The notes beneath the pieces were generated by a model. It was given only the letters and a program-made list of their open reading frames with translations, made no database searches and was not told where the DNA came from. A program made the position numbers and the translations under genes. Of a stretch of DNA of 64,000 bases, positions 1 through 13,098 are shown piece by piece (the stretch's first letter is position 1; each line of letters opens with the position of its first letter). The DNA comes from Moniliella sp. 'wahieum' (lineage: Eukaryota > Basidiomycota > Moniliellomycetes > Moniliellales > Moniliellaceae), in the NCBI GenBank assembly GCA_003971905.1, contig RSEE01000039.1, forward strand, positions 497,501-561,500, read 5' to 3'.

Positions 1-2447
1 CCCCTCATCTTCCCGTTGGAGGAAGGGGACCTGGGAGAGGGGGGAAGCTTTTGTGGGAACAATCAAAAGGTTACCCACCGCAGGATGCACACGACGGAGG
101 CATGCATATCATGTGGGATGCGAAAGGCAAAAGGCCCAGTGTAATAATATACTCTCGTCGGATCGTGGGGGTTATGCAGCATGATGCAAATGATGGACGA
201 TCCGTCGCACTACCATAGACCACTGTAGAGTGTCTCTTCTCGGGGCTCTCTCATGGACTAATGTGGGCCTAGAGCATTAGGTCGTTCCGGTTCATGTAGC
301 ATCGACTTGGATGATTTTTTAAGTGACGGTGTGGCTTGTTCGCTTGTTTTCCCTCCGTGATTCATCTCGGAGATGCTGCTGCCAGAGGTTGTACGATGAG
401 CCGCAAAGGTACCCAGCAAAACCCACTACTCCCTTCCTCCCCTGCTCTTTACCGTTATTCACGAGTTAAATCTTCATCCGTACCAATGGGCCGTGCTCTT
501 CACAGGAAATCTCACCGCCCCATCTCCCTCACGTACAAACAGGTTCAGATGCCATTCAGACTCTCAAAAGGCAAACTCTGGGCACACTGCAATCTCTCCA
601 GACATGTGGGGCTTTACAAGTAGTAGAGGGGGGATGGGAGTGCATCCTCACAGTCACCGTTGAAGGTATACACGAATCGCCGAAGATCCAGGACTTGGGG
701 ACCCTAATTGTTGCCCCGCGAACAAGTTCGTCGCTAGCAACGGCTTCTCTACGCGCCGTTGGGCTGATACTCGGGTTGGAGCCGTTTCTGATCCTGTGGT
801 CGCTAAAGAGAGGCGGTAAGTGCATGTCAGGGGGGACGGCCAAGTCGCCTTGCACAGCCACCTCCACTCCTTTATCCTCGCTATCAGTTCTCCACTTCTT
901 TCCCTATCACACGACGCAAGTTCTCTATCTATCTCTATCGCTCCCTATTGTGGCTCTAACCCACAACAGCCGTCTCTTGTTCTGTTCTCTGTCTCTCTCT
1001 CGTCTAAAGTCCGCAACACTACACATGGCTTCGATTCGGTTTCTCGCCTCGTGCCTCTCGTGCTTGGTCCTGACTTCTCCCCGTTATTGACGCGTATCCC
1101 CTTTACGCTGTAGACCTGTTGGCCTTTCCTGTGTTCCCCTCCTCTTCTCTTCTCTTCTCTTCTCTTCTCTTCTCTTCCTTCTCTTCTCTTCTCTCTCTTC
1201 TCTTCTCTTCTCTTCTCTTCTCTTCTCTTCTCTTCAATAAAACCTGCCTGTTCTTAGATCCAATTGTGATGGTCCAAGCCACCCACCACTCTTTTCCCCT
1301 TACTGTTCTCTTCTAGGCACTCTAGATAGAAGATCCGCTCGCTTATCTTTCGATCAACTCGCTTGCCCTCCCTCGCCGCCGGAGCTCCTCGCTTCCAGGA
1401 TGTCTCGTTAAAGTGCAAGCTCCTTCTCGGACGCTGCCTGGCTCTGTCCGACGACTATTGGCGGGCGGAACCTTGGTTGGGCGAGCCAGAAAGAGGCGCA
1501 CGTCCAGGCTGACATGAGATTTGAGAGATAATGTTAACAATATATGGGAGCTGGATGAGATGCGGGATGGGGCATAAGGCACGCGAGAGCATTTGGCGAC
1601 CGAAGGAGGCAGCAGCGACCGAAGCAAGAATGGAGCCTGATGGCTTGGCGAGCGCCGTGCGGGTGGTGTGGGGCTTGCGTGCGGTGCAAGCGCGGGGGCC
1701 GAGGCTGGGCAGACTGGTCTGCTGCCTGGCGGCCGAGGCGTCACGCGTCACGCGTCAGGCCTCAGGGTTGTGCAATTACGCGCAAGCGAGAGGGGCGGTG
1801 GGGCGCATCTAATAGAAGCGCCGACTGCCCTTCTGCAGCGCCGCCTCTCGCTTGTGTGGGGAGATATATACCTCTAGCCGAACAGCACGACCAGAGCCAC
1901 GAACAGAAGCTTGCAGCGCAACCTTGGAGAGGGAATGGCGCTATAGAAGTACTACCGAGTCCCGACCGCCGCTCGCCTGTGTCGCTGCCACTGGCACCGC
2001 GCCATCCCACGCCCGAACCCCACAGCGGCAGTAGAAGAGCACCCGTCGGGACAGGGACAAAGTAATACCTACTAGTACGCAAGTGGCACTGGGCAAACAC
2101 AACCTGGCAACCATCAACACCTCGCCGGCGTTGTTCTTTCTGAGCCCCCTTTCCCCCTCTCCCTCTCTGGTAGCCTCACCCACGTCTCACTCCACCCACG
2201 CTCCCCGCCAGCCCCTTCTGTGCGCTCCCAAAACGCTCTGCCCTGCCACCTGTGTCCACTGGGTTTTCCATTTGGGGCGCCGGGAGCCGGTCCCCCCGTG
2301 GTCCAAAACCCACTGGCCTCTCCGTGTCCCTCTCCTTATTGTCAAGTAATAGAACGCAACCGTATCGCCTCATCCTGACGGCCAAGCGTCCCCACTTTCG
2401 CCGTCTGTCGTTGTCTCTGTTGCGGCAAAGGCGCACGGACACGGAAG
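1..2447. other. Upstream non-coding stretch, no gene supported
   Basis: I see no conserved coding sequence here. Open frames are short, overlap on both strands and show no domain. The stretch holds a long TCTTC microsatellite near 1.1-1.2 kb and pyrimidine-rich sequence up to the start of the PH-domain gene, which would suit a fungal promoter and 5' UTR. Two ACGCGT sites lie close together near 1.74-1.76 kb. The left part could contain the end of a gene lying outside the window, but nothing identifiable. Confidence 0.5.
1140..1235. repeat. (TCTTC)n microsatellite
   Basis: Nearly pure TCTTC pentamers for about 95 bases with two small interruptions. It is a homopyrimidine tract on the + strand and ends just before an AATAAA-like sequence at about 1236. 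It is probably a simple slippage repeat in a spacer. Confidence 0.95.
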
Positions 2448-4989
2448 ATGTCCAGGCCACCTCGCCCGGCTCCGCCTCTTCCTCATCCGCCGAGCCAAGC
2501 GGGTCTCTGCCCCTTCTCTTCTCTTCCGCTTACGCCGCCAACCACGCGAGGAGGAGGATCCAGTGGAGCATGCCAAAGAGGTGCCTGCCGCGACTCACAG
2601 TCATCCCCTCCCCACCATCGAGCACCAGCCACCTCACCAATGACCTCTCCTCGACGGTCCATCCGCCATTCCATCACCAACTGCGACGAAGCAGACTCAT
2701 CGCCCACCCCCTCTCCCTCCTTCTCTCCCCCAGCTTCTCCTGTACCCTGGCTGTTGAACAGGGTACGCCTAGTTCCTCCGGGTTGAAGAGTTCCTTCACA
2801 CACACACGTCCATCCCAAACCACTAACCATAATCGCGTTCGATTTGTAGGCCCAACAACATCGCGCATCAAACAAGAACCATCCTTACCCGGTAGCACTT
2901 CTGACCCTCCCTTCCGACCCAACCGGGAAGCAAACCACGACCGAGGACGTGCCTCGGGCCAGCCCGCACCTTCCTACCACACCACCCTCACCACCACGCA
3001 GGCGGCGCCCAGGCTCAGCGCGACCGGTTCTGGATTCACCTTCGTACGCTTTCCAGATAGGACCGGCACGATATTAACCCACTCTTTTTTGCATTTGGCC
3101 CCCCTCCCAACCTCATCCAGGAGGGATCTCTCCCGCTCAATGTCTGTTCCACGAACCGGGAGAACCGACTGGATCCCCTTTGCCTCCCTCGCCGAGCGCG
3201 ACACAACGCCTCTGTCTCCCAGCCACATAGCCCTCTCCCGCCGACTGGAAGGGTCCGAGCAGCCGGTTCCCACTTCCATCTACACGCTTCCTATCCCATC
3301 CAGTAGGCCAGCACTTCCCCGTCAAGCGTAGTAGTGGATGAGGAGGTTCCCCTCTATCGCCGCCCCACCTCGTCAGAGGTTCGGGTGCCGACTCAATCTG
3401 GATTTCGGGGCAGATCGCGTTCGCTCGGCACTATCCCTGGTCCTCTCCACCCGATTCTAACCCCAATCCCACCCATTAGTTCTTTTTCCACACTCCATGA
3501 GGGTGTGCGGAACCAGCCTCCGCTAATCACACAGGCTTTACCAACACCCGCCATCCCTGCCACAGCCGATGACCCCAGTTCCTCTTTTGCTGCGGGTACT
3601 ACTGTCACCACGCATCTTGATGTGCTGTTGGGTTCGGACCCTCCACCCCCCGTCTACCTCCCCCGCCGCAGCGATGCCAGTAGTGCGGTGCCTGGGTCCG
3701 TGGCGCCTGCTAGGGAGGAAGAAGGCCAAGAACGTCTTCCTTCATACATATGCTGGGTTCACCTCGAGGGTTATTTGCCGCGCAAGATGGAGTTCACAGC
3801 TCCCGGGGTGCACGCCAACGATCGTTCTTGGCGCCGGTTCTACTTTGTTCTGCATGGAACCCAGCTGAGTGTGTACAGGGGGGACATGAGCACGGTGGTA
3901 CCGCGCCAAGTGGCGCTCGAGGCGTTTGGAACGATCGAAGGCTACCTTGCCTTTCCCGATCCCATCAGCGAGGACGAAACCAGTGCAAGCAACTCCAAGG
4001 TCACCTCCTTCTCCATGGCTCAGACTGCAAGTCAAGCTGCTCAACAGGCTCGTCATGCCATCCATCTCCCTCTGCTTCTCTCCCGCCCCTCCCCTGACCT
4101 TGGCTCGGACGAGGCAACAACGACGACCAGCTTGCGTCACGCCATGGCCCATCCCTCGGCCAATCTACAGGCCGCCCTGCGCGACAAGACGTACACTAAT
4201 CCCTATGCCCAAGGAGCTGATCCGTACGGAACCAACTTGGTCCGCACCTATTCCCTCCAAGGGGCCCAGTCGGGCTTGGCCGCCGACTATCGCAAGCGGA
4301 GGAATGTGGTCCGTGTCCGGGCTGAGGGGGAACAATTTTTGCTGCAGTGCAAAGATGTTCAGCATGTGGTCCATCTCATCCAAGCGCTTCAGGCCGCTAC
4401 GGCCGTCGCACTGGATCTGGACCAACGGCCGATGCCGTACTTGATCACGTTGCCCCGTCGTCGACGCATTGGCCGTCATCTGTCTCCCGAAGTACTCAGG
4501 GCGCAACGTGAACGTCAGTTACTTTTTCGCGAGGCAGCCCAGCTATCCGCAGCACAACGGCGTTCCCTCTCTGACTTTCGTCGGCCTGGTACCAACGACC
4601 TGTTGGGCTCCCCTGCCACCCTCATTACCCCCCCCAACCCCCAGCCAACCACGCGCCCGCCATCCTCTTCCGACCCATGGCCCCCGAATCGCCTACGTCC
4701 TTTTCCCCCTCTTCGCGCTTCCACATCTCCCCTGCGGTGCATCGTGCCCCGTGGCTTCGTCGGCCCGCAGCTCCAGTCTTCGAACCTATGCCGATGCTGG
4801 AACCGTTGTTGCATCACTCATCCTCCCCCTCTCCGCCGCCGGGAGACGATTCCCGCACGTCTCGTACTCCGCATAACGTGCCCACTTCACACAAGTACCA
4901 ACCACTTCCGTAGCTCTTGCCTCGGTTCGTCCCCTTGGACTGGGATGGATGAGGACAGCCCCCTTGACAAGTGGCTTGCCTCTCCCTGA
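2448..4989 (+). CDS. PH-domain protein, fungal, with disordered flanks
   Basis: A large protein with a pleckstrin-homology core between about 3740 and 4440. The core begins with GYLPRKMEF, then RSWRRFYFVLHGTQLSVYRGD, and ends with the amphipathic helix around QHVVHLIQALQAA. PH domains bind phosphoinositides or protein partners, so membrane association or signalling is inferred; the partner is unknown. The start chosen is the ATG at 2448 (MSRPPRPAP), followed by a Ser/Pro-rich disordered N-terminus. An intron fits at 2763-2849, GTACGC to TTGTAG, in phase 0. At least one frame change lies between 3070 and 3330. Near 4680 the frame ending at 4913 (KYQPLP) may be the true C-terminus rather than the stop at 4989. 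The N-terminal part and the start are inferred; the PH core is clear. Confidence 0.8.
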
Positions 4990-5313
4990 CCCAGTACCCC
5001 ACCTTGTCCCACATCTTCCCTCGTCGGGCTAGCTTCCCCATCAACGCCTATACCGTTCCATTACCCCACTCGCTTTGTCCTCGTTTTTGTCTTTGCCTGT
5101 GTCCTATTTCACGAGTATCATACACGGGCTCCTGAGCGATACCCTGCGAGTTCCATCCAGATCGCTTCGCAGGAATCATGAGGTGATAGCAGGTCATTCG
5201 ATAGGATCACTGTCAGCTTATTGTTGCTCTTTGCTCTCCACACTGTGTGGGTGGTTTGCTCTTCAGTCGCATGTTGCAGTATCTACGCTGTAGTGCGGCG
5301 TAGGCCCTCTCGC
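4990..5313. other. Spacer between convergent genes
   Basis: Short spacer between the 3' ends of the PH-domain gene and the fructosamine-3-kinase gene. I see nothing in it beyond probable 3' UTRs. Confidence 0.5.
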
Positions 5314-6323
5314 TCACGCGCGCGCCTTGCGGTCCTGCGCCTTGCCCCACTCGACCAACTCGCGCATCATGGACTTGGCAGTGGAGGTGTACCCCCAGCC
5401 AAACAGGACAGCATGGTTGAGTTGGTGGTAGAGGTGGTAGAGCTGGATGCGTTGGCCGTACCCCGGCTCGAGGCGGGGCAAGACTTGATGGTACGCTTCA
5501 AACGAACCGGCAAAGCCACCAAACATGTGCATCATACCTAGGTCCGCCTCGTTGTGGCCATAGTACGACGCTGGGTCGTAGATCACCGCCTCTCCGTCCG
5601 CCACGGCGGCGTTACCGGCCCACAGGTCGCCATGTTGGATGGCCGGGCGAATGTGGGCGAGCTGGGCTTGGGAAAAGAGGTGCGGGTAAACGTGGATGCG
5701 CAACTCGCGTTCGAGCTGGGCCAGCATCCGGTCGCCCGTTTGTTGTACCAAGGTAAGATGCGTCGATCGGCGAAAAACGTGAGCCAGGAGCGGGTCCAGG
5801 TATTGTCCAGCTTTGTATCGCCACAAAACGTCGGCCCATCAAATCCGTACTCGCCCCGCTCGTTCGTGCCGTACTTGTGCATCAAGGCCAAGGTCCGGCC
5901 TAGCTGGGCTTGCGAGCGCGCCGACAGGCGCGCCGAGATGTCTTTGTAGTCGCTTACCAAGTACGCTTGGCCTGCCGGCACGCCTTGCACTTCCCCTTGT
6001 TGCGTCACGCCCAGCGCATGCACACGCGGGACCATGTTCCATGCCACATCGGCTTCGGCGCCCTGGCCACCGGCCAATTCGGTACCTTCTTCCACGGCTT
6101 GTCGCGCGCGTGCCAGTCCCGCGCCCATGGCGAGCAAACTCCTCCCCTCGGCCAAGAGCGGGGCAGCGACGGCAGAGCTCTTGGCAAACACTGCCGTCGG
6201 TTCCGACCGGTTCCAGCGCTCGGCTTCGGATTCGGTCGGGGTCAAGCTCCAGATCGCACCGCCTTGGTGCGAGATGAGCGAGCCGAGCGTCGGCGCACAC
6301 TTGGCGTGCAACAGTGCGCGCAT
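5314..6323 (-). CDS. Fructosamine/ketosamine-3-kinase
   Basis: Phosphorylates the sugar of ketosamine adducts on glycated proteins at the 3-hydroxyl so that the adduct breaks down (protein deglycation, cytosol or mitochondria). The C-terminal half carries the signature: QHGDLWAGNAA is the catalytic loop with the Asp base, followed by YDPASYYGHNEADLGMMHMF and the closing LYHLYHQLNHAVLFGWGY. The N-terminal half has the nucleotide-binding VFAKSS strand, and LALMHKYGTN followed by FCGDTKLDNTW, as in the family. About 336 residues from the ATG at 6323 (MRALLHAKCAPTLG), the usual size. The frame changes once near 5755, inside RRILP/LVQQTGD, and one added base restores the family alignment, so I treat it as a consensus error. 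An upstream in-frame ATG near 6362 is an alternative start. Confidence 0.9.
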
Positions 6324-7427
6324 CTCCTCTGTCCCGCGACCGCGGGAATGCAGGTAGCTCATGATCAAGCCGTGGTAGGTGTGCGGGTTGAGTGTATCCA
6401 GCCACGCCGAGTCGATATCGGTCGCACGGTCAAGGATAGTAGCTACCACGGTTCCGATACCCAGCAGCGCTGCGCCAGGCCACACACTTGTCTCGCCTCC
6501 TGCGCGGCGGGGGCGGGTGTGCAAGCAAGCGCACGCGGTCCAGCTCAGCGGGCGAGGCCACGGCGGAGGCGGCAGATAAGAACAAGAACGGGATGGCGAG
6601 CTGAGGGGAAGCGGAAGGGAGACCAACGGTCGAGCTGAGCAGCGCAGGAGAGGCAAGGCACAGGACCGAGGATCGGGGTGCAGGGAGCGGAGGGCGGGGA
6701 TCGAGGGTGGATGGGGGGATGGGGCGGCAGGTGCTGAGTGAGCAAGGACGACGCTGTGAAGCTTGACTTGAAGCGCCAGAGTGACTAGTGATAGATGATT
6801 GGTGATTGAATTGCGCCGTGTGCTGGAGATCAGCTGACAGATCCGCCAGGCGGCGCTAGCCCAGAAAATTGGTCTGTGCGCGCTGAGGCACATCAGACAC
6901 ACAATCGCGCTCGCTTTTGCCGCCGATTCGCCATCGCACCGGTGCCACCCTTGCCGTCGGTCTTTCCATCGGCCGTGGTCTGCCTGGCATACGACGGCGG
7001 GCAGGGCGGCTCGCGGCATACGTCTGGCTCGGCACACGCCTCTATGGTCTATTTCTCGTCGCTGGCCCGCACCAATCAGGTCCGCATAATGTGAGAAGAG
7101 CAGAATGCAATATCGGCGGTGGCAGTAGATAGCACACTCCCACCCGCGTCCCAGCATTTCCTTTTTGAGGCCAGAGTGGTGTGGTGGTTCGGCATGAGGT
7201 CGGGGAGAAACAAGGTTGGAGAGCACCGGATGCGATGAAGAATCGAAGGGCAAGGGAGGATAGGGGGAAAGGGCGATACGAGACGGGATAGGGCGAAGAC
7301 ACGATGCGAGGAACGAGAAGCGGGGAAACGGGTTTGGTTTTGGAGGGTGGGGGGAGAGGAGGGGGCAAAAGGCACAGTGGTGATCGTGGAGATTGCCTGC
7401 CTAAAGCCCAAGTATCTCCTTCCTCAC
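6324..7427. other. Spacer upstream of the kinase and downstream of CLU1
   Basis: About 1.1 kb between two leftward genes. It should hold the promoter of the fructosamine-3-kinase and the 3' UTR of CLU1. Long open frames run through it on the minus strand but without recognisable domains. Confidence 0.5.
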
Positions 7428-10400
7428 TCAACGACGCGCCTTGCCTCCCGTCTTGCCACGGCCCTTCTTCTTGCCGCCCGACTTTTTGCCGTCGGTGCCA
7501 TTGATGTAGCGGACGAGGGAGTTGATGTCCATCGACTCGAGCAGCTCTCGTGCCTGTTCGGTCATCTCCTCCGTCTCGGCTGCGGCGGTACGGGGGCAGC
7601 GGGGCGGGCCTGGGCCACCTGCGCACGCGCCTGAGCCAGCACAGCCGCATTCTCCCGCACCAACTTCTCCTGCTTGGCATTCGACACGGCGGCCGAGGTG
7701 AGCATGTTGAGGAAATCGTTCGCCGTCTTGGTTTGTTCGTCCTCGGCGCCCAAGCGGGCAACGAGAAGGTGGTGCGTCTCGCGCGCGTGCTCGACGGCCA
7801 TCTTGAGGTCCTGGACGTAAATGTAGGCCTCGGCCAGCACATAGGCCGCCTGGGCCGTGTGGTACGAGTCGGGACCAAACAGCTGCTTGCACTGCTCGTA
7901 CCCCGTCTTGGCCACCTTGAGCGCCGTGTCGTACCGGCTGATCGACATGAGCGTGGAAGCGATCTGGTTCAGGCTCTGGATGCTTTCCGGATGGCTCGCG
8001 CCGTAGATCAAGTCCCACAGCTCCAACGCACGGTTCTGGCACAACAGCGCCTCCTCCGTATTCTTGTTGATCCGCTCCATCACGGCCATGTTGGTGTAGT
8101 ACAGCAGCGTCTCCTGGGCGTCCAGACCCAGCGTCCGCTCGGCGATCGTCACGGCTTGCTGCTGGAAGCGCAGCGCATGCGAAAACGACAGCATCTCCGC
8201 CATTGCCTCAGGCAGCTCAGGAAGCGTGACCTCCTTGCCCTCCTCCTTGGCCTCCTTGGCATGCGCCTCCTCCAAGGCGCGCGCCGTGGCAAACGCATGG
8301 ATCGTCTGGGCATACTCCGAGTACGCGCGGGCCACGACCGGGTGGATCGAACCGTAGATGGTCTCGTACGAGGCCAAGGCACGCTGCATCAGTTCCAAGC
8401 CCAGTGCGCTGTCGCCGCGGTTGAGCGACACGCGACCGGCTTCCATCAGCTCATCAATAAACGCCGGGTGCGGCGCGGAATCCTTGATGATCGGCACAAG
8501 GTTGAGCACATCCGAAGGCACAAACGTCGTGTTGGCGTTGGCTGCGGCCAAAATCGCGGCGGTGGCCAGCGTGTTGGGCTTGGGCTTGTCCGCCGCACGA
8601 CGGCGCTTCTTCTTCTTGCCCTCGCTCGAGGCGACTTGGGTCGCCGACGCAGACGCCTCGGCATCCGAAGCGGCCTCCTTGGCCTCAAACTCATAGTCGC
8701 GCAGCTGGAGCTGGATCCCGTTGGCCTGGCACACCGCACGAAGCAACTGCTTCTTGGGCCCGTCTCGAGGTAGTCGGCCGCAAGCTCGTAGCGGAACCGC
8801 TTGCCCACTTCGGTAACCACACGCTCCGACAGCGAGGCCGGCGTCAGCTTGGTCCATTCCGGCTTGTCCGTCGCCGAGTCAAAGGGCGTGGGCAGGTGCA
8901 CGGCTTCCGGCCGCGCGTTGCGAGCGCCACCAAGAAGACAGTTGAGGAAGTGGCCGTGGCGGCCAACTGTTCGTCCGAACGCGCCTCCTTGAGCACCTGG
9001 CGGAGCAGGCGCTTGGTTGCGCGCTGCACCATCTCGAGCACGGCAATGCGCTGGAGCGTGTCGAGGTACGCTTGGTACCCCGGGTCCAGAGGCTCGCTGG
9101 TCTTTTGCAGTTTCTCCTTGTTCTCTGGCGCACAGAGCGAGGCAATGAGACCCAAGTAACGCACATTGATGCCGCGCAAGTGCAGTTGCTTGGTCAGACC
9201 GACACCGTCAATGACCTGCAGCAGGCCGCTGGCGGCCTCGGCGACAAAGCGAGGAATGGCAGTCTCACGCAACCACTTGCTCGCGCCACGCACCGAGGCC
9301 ACCGTGGGGTCACTCTCATCCGAGACCAGCACCTTGTACTCGTGCTCCTTCCGTCCTCGCCAACCGGCACACGGAACTCGACAAACGCGTCCGCATTAAA
9401 CGAAAGCTGGAATTCCTGCGGGTTCAACTTGAGCTCATCCAGCGCCTTGGTCTTGTCGTCCCCTTCGAGTTCGGAAGCCTTGGCAAGCAGAGCAGCACGC
9501 TTCTCCGTCACCCACTTGCTGAACTGATCCGCCGTGTAGGCCTCGATCAGCTGCGGGCGCAGAATGGCAAACTTGTGCGGGTAGGTCGCTGGCGTGTCGT
9601 CGGCATTGAACGCCTTGCCACTAATGTCGTGCTCGAGCCACTCAATGTCAACCGGGTTCAGGCGCGCCAGGTCAAGCACGTAGCGCCGGCCATCCGAGCC
9701 AAGGAGACCCTTGCACTCCAAGCTGCCCCAGAGCGGGTGCTTGACGCCATCCTTGTCGGCAATCTCGTGCTCGGCGAGGTGAAGTTGCTTGGCAACCAGA
9801 CCAAACAGCTTGTGCATCACCTTGTCCGAACGAATCACGCTCGCGCCATCCACACCGCCATACACGATCGAGGTCTCCTCGAGCGACAGGGTGTCAATGG
9901 GCGCCGCAGGCTCGTCGATAGCGCGGCCCTCGGCCTTGGCCACCTCAGCCTTAGCTACCGCCCCGCTTCCGCCAGGGCAGCGGCGGTGCGCTCGGCCGCT
10001 TTGCTCTCCGCCTGAGCAAGCTCCTCTTCGTCCATCGGCGGGTCTTCGTGCTTGCGGAAAAGACCAGGGACGATACTCTGGACAACCCAGCGCTCGCCCT
10101 TCCAGTCAACCAAGCACGTGGCCAGGGTAGAGATCCCGGGCACACTGGCCGTGTTGATCAACGACAGCGCCGAGGTGTCCTTGCTCACCACCACGTGCGC
10201 CGCCTCGTCTCCACCCAGGTGCGGGTAGAGCCCGACGCCGTCGAGGCCCTTGGAGATGAACAGGTTGTTGGTCACGTACATGTGCGCGTCGACCGGGTCG
10301 GTCGGGTTCATGGCCACCACGTTACCTGCCGCCACGCGCGGCACGGCACGCAGCGCAGCTTGCGTAAAGTCAAAGTTGAGGCGGGCCAGGTAGCGCTCAC

Positions 10401-11824
10401 GGATCTGACGATCGGCAACCGTGTCCTGCGGCAGCTCGCGCGTCGTTTGCAGATCCTCGTTCCAGTCCCGGCCAGCATCAATCGTCTCGGGCGAGGTGCC
10501 TCCGGTGAGGAGGTAGGCCATCTGCACACGCAGCGGGTCGGGCTGCTGAGCAAAGCGCCGAGCCAACCAGGGGTACGCAGCTTGGGTCGTCGTCGCGCCC
10601 ATGACGGCGAGCACGTCGCGGTTGCCAAGCGGGTCTTGGAAGAGGGAGACAAAGTGCTGCGCAAACTGCGGGCTGAGGGAAAGGAAGAGGTCGTGAAGCG
10701 AGGCGGCGGCCTGGGCTCCAGCCTTAGGAGTCGGGTCAAAGGTGGAAGCCGTCGTGTTGGACACGTAGAACCCGTTCGCCGAGGCAACAATGTAAAACAC
10801 CTCGTTCTCTTGCGTCGCAGCGTGGATGTAAAAGTAGTGGCCTTGCAGCTCCAAGTTTTGCGGCGGCGGGTTCCATGCCGCAAGAGCAAAGTGACGCAGG
10901 AATTGGGGCGAAGGACGCAGCTTGCGCGCCTGCTCCGGAATCAGCGCCGAGGTAGGCACTTCGGGCCAGGCATCCGTCCAGTCGGCAAAGATTTGCTCGT
11001 CCTTCTTAGCCTTGGCTTCCTCCTCCTCCTTGGCGGCGACAGCCTTCTTCTTTTGTTGCTTGGTGGGGGCCGTGCTGACCGCATTCGTCTCCTTGAGCCA
11101 TGCTTCCTTGTTGCGCACAGCATCCTGCACCGACAGACCGGCATCAATGGAAAGCGCACTAGGATCAGGCGTGTTGACCTGCAACAGTTCACGGAACCGG
11201 ACAAAGTGCAGGCGCGCATCCGCCTCCGTGTAAGGCACTGTCAAACAGGGGTCAGCATCATGGTTTGCGAGGCAGAGCAGAGTGAGGTGAGAACGCACCG
11301 TAGGCAAGGTAAAGGTCAAGCTCTTCCTTCTCCTCCGACGCCAGGTCAAAGACGTTGTGAAGCTCGGTGAACTCGGGCAGCTTGTCCGACAGGACGGGCT
11401 TGCCATGGGCCATCTTGGGCTTGCCGTCTTGGCCACGGATGGGCTTGCGGAAGACGTAGGAGCCGAGCCAGTAAGCTCTGTGAATTCGTTGAGCGTCGTA
11501 CGAATCTCATTGAGCGAGTCGGTCGGCATGAGGCTCAAGGCAGGGTCGGGCCCAGGCTGGGCACGCCAAGCTTCTTGTCCACATTCGCTAGCAATGGCCT
11601 GTCGGGGAGGTGGAGGGTGAGCTGCACCTGGGCATCTGGAGCAGGCCGGACAGGCGTGCGTGCGTCAGCGCTGCACGCAAGGGGGGGGGGGAGGGACAAC
11701 ATACTCTCCAGGGCGTCCAGCGCGGCCTCCTCGGTGCCGGGCTGCTCCTGGGCAGGGCAGCGTCGGGGGCAGGGTGGGCGTGGGGGTCTGGGGAGACACT
11801 GGTGGGCTGCTGGTCGGACGCCAT
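7428..11824 (-). CDS. Clustered mitochondria protein CLU1
   Basis: Large cytosolic protein that keeps mitochondria distributed and binds mRNAs of mitochondrial proteins. In order: an N-terminal beta-grasp region (QVQLTLHLPDRPLL, then TLNEFTE and YWLGSYVFRKP); VPYTEADARLHFVRFRELL; the CLU domain (LATCLVDWKGERWVVQSIVPG and YGGVDGASVIRSDKVMHKLF); the eIF3-p135-like region (LRGINVRYLGLIASLCAP); then tetratricopeptide repeats (HPVVARAYSEYAQTIHAFA to SYHTAQAAYVLAEAYIYVQD). It ends in MDINSLVRYINGTDGKK and a basic tail. About 1,420 residues, the expected size. The start is the ATG at 11824 (MASDQQPTSV). Introns fit at 11238-11298 (phase 1) and near 11635-11705. Seven or so single-base frame changes occur; near 8763 one extra G in a GGG run restores GPKKQLLRAV. 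Similarity is continuous, so the gene is probably intact. Confidence 0.94.
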
Positions 11825-13098
11825 GGCGGAGAGGAAGACCAAGATCCACAGAAGCGGCGGGAGCAGTGGCTGTGGTGGTGGGCGGGCAGGAAGAAGGACG
11901 GGTACGAGTCGGGTGCGTAGCTCGGCTGGCCTGCCGGCTGACTGGGCGCCGGCGGAAGCAACCAGAAATTCCTGCGCAGTGTTCCGCCCCGGGCGGGCGC
12001 GGAGCCAGTGTCGCCCCATTCCGCCTGCCTTCTCCGGGTTTTTGCCGCGAGGCCAGGATGATGCACGAGGGGGGGGCTGCGCTGAGCGCTGGCCGGCGGC
12101 CGTCGGCGGATTAATTTCACCCCCGTCTTCTCGCCTCTCCTCGCCCTGCCCTGCCCTGCCCTGCCCTGCCTCGCCTGGCCCATCCCATGTCCACCGCTCA
12201 ACGTCAACATCGGCCTGTCGACGCCACCCGTGACATGACCAGTGGCCTGCCTCGAGGCCAGAGAGAGAGGCGCTGGTGGCTTGTGGGCTTCCAGCCTGCG
12301 AAGGCGGCCGTGGACGTCTGCACACGCTATTCCGTCCTACCCGCTTCGGTCTTGGGGCCGCCACCAGCTGCACCCCCAGCCGGTGACGCGTGGAAAAGGG
12401 AGACCGGGGAGCGGCCGGTGGACACTGCTGAGCTTCAGGTGCGCTTCTCACACGTCCGGTCCCGCCCGCTCACACCGCTCACCAAGCCGGGGGACGCGCT
12501 GAGGTAAGCGGGGCGGGTGGGTGTGTCAGCAACAGTGACTGTGATGCGTGATGCAGTGAGGTTCTGAGATCTGAGAGGGAGAGGGAGACCGGAGAAGGCT
12601 GGTGCTTGAAATTCACCAGCCAGCTGCCGTCGGGGTGGGATCGGTGCAACAAGGTGCTGGCGCCGCTGCGCACCCCTTGCATGCCCCGCGCCGCCCGCCA
12701 GGGACGCGTCAGGCAGCTGTGACGCACACACGGGGGCCGTGCTGGCGGGGCCGCCGCCAGCGCACACGGGGGTGTGACATGTGTGATGCATCATCCGCAC
12801 ACGCCGGCGCGGTGCGTGGGGATGCGCAGCGCATCGTGTGCTACCGGCTACCCTCCCATTCACGAGCATGCACGCGGCGCTCGGGATCGACTCGGGTATT
12901 AGTAACAAACAACCGGCCCTTTTCAAGTTCAACGTTCAGTGAACTCACCGCTACAAGCGCTGCCCCCCCGCAGCAGGCGGCGCTGGCCGCCCCCGAGGCT
13001 GTGCTGCCCAGGCCAGGCGAGGGCCGTGCAACGTGGGCGCTGCGCTGGCCGTCTGTCCCTCCGCCCCACCACCCGCCTCCGCTTCCCCGCGCCCCACC
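11825..13098. other. Divergent promoter region CLU1 / YOP1
   Basis: About 1.3 kb of very GC-rich DNA between two divergently transcribed genes, expected to hold both promoters. It contains a CCTGC tandem repeat near 12.15 kb. No conserved coding sequence was seen, although long open frames exist because stop codons are rare in such DNA. Confidence 0.6.
12144..12170. repeat. (CCTGC)n short tandem repeat
   Basis: About five perfect CCTGC units in the divergent promoter region between CLU1 and YOP1. Confidence 0.9.

Noticed and set aside
1-2447. Several 60-140 codon frames on both strands
   Set aside because: They overlap one another, are compositionally biased and lack any motif.
7550-8773. 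407-codon + strand frame opposite the CLU1 TPR region
   Set aside because: Arg/Leu-rich shadow of the real minus-strand TPR coding sequence.
10048-11370. 440-codon open frame on the + strand, antisense to CLU1
   Set aside because: It is a mirror of GC-biased codons in CLU1; the minus strand carries continuous CLU similarity and the + frame shows no domain.
7428-11824. CLU1 as a pseudogene because of many frame changes
   Set aside because: Full-length similarity, spliceable introns and no large deletion; at least some changes are one-base homopolymer contractions and similar changes occur in essentially every large gene, so consensus error is simpler.
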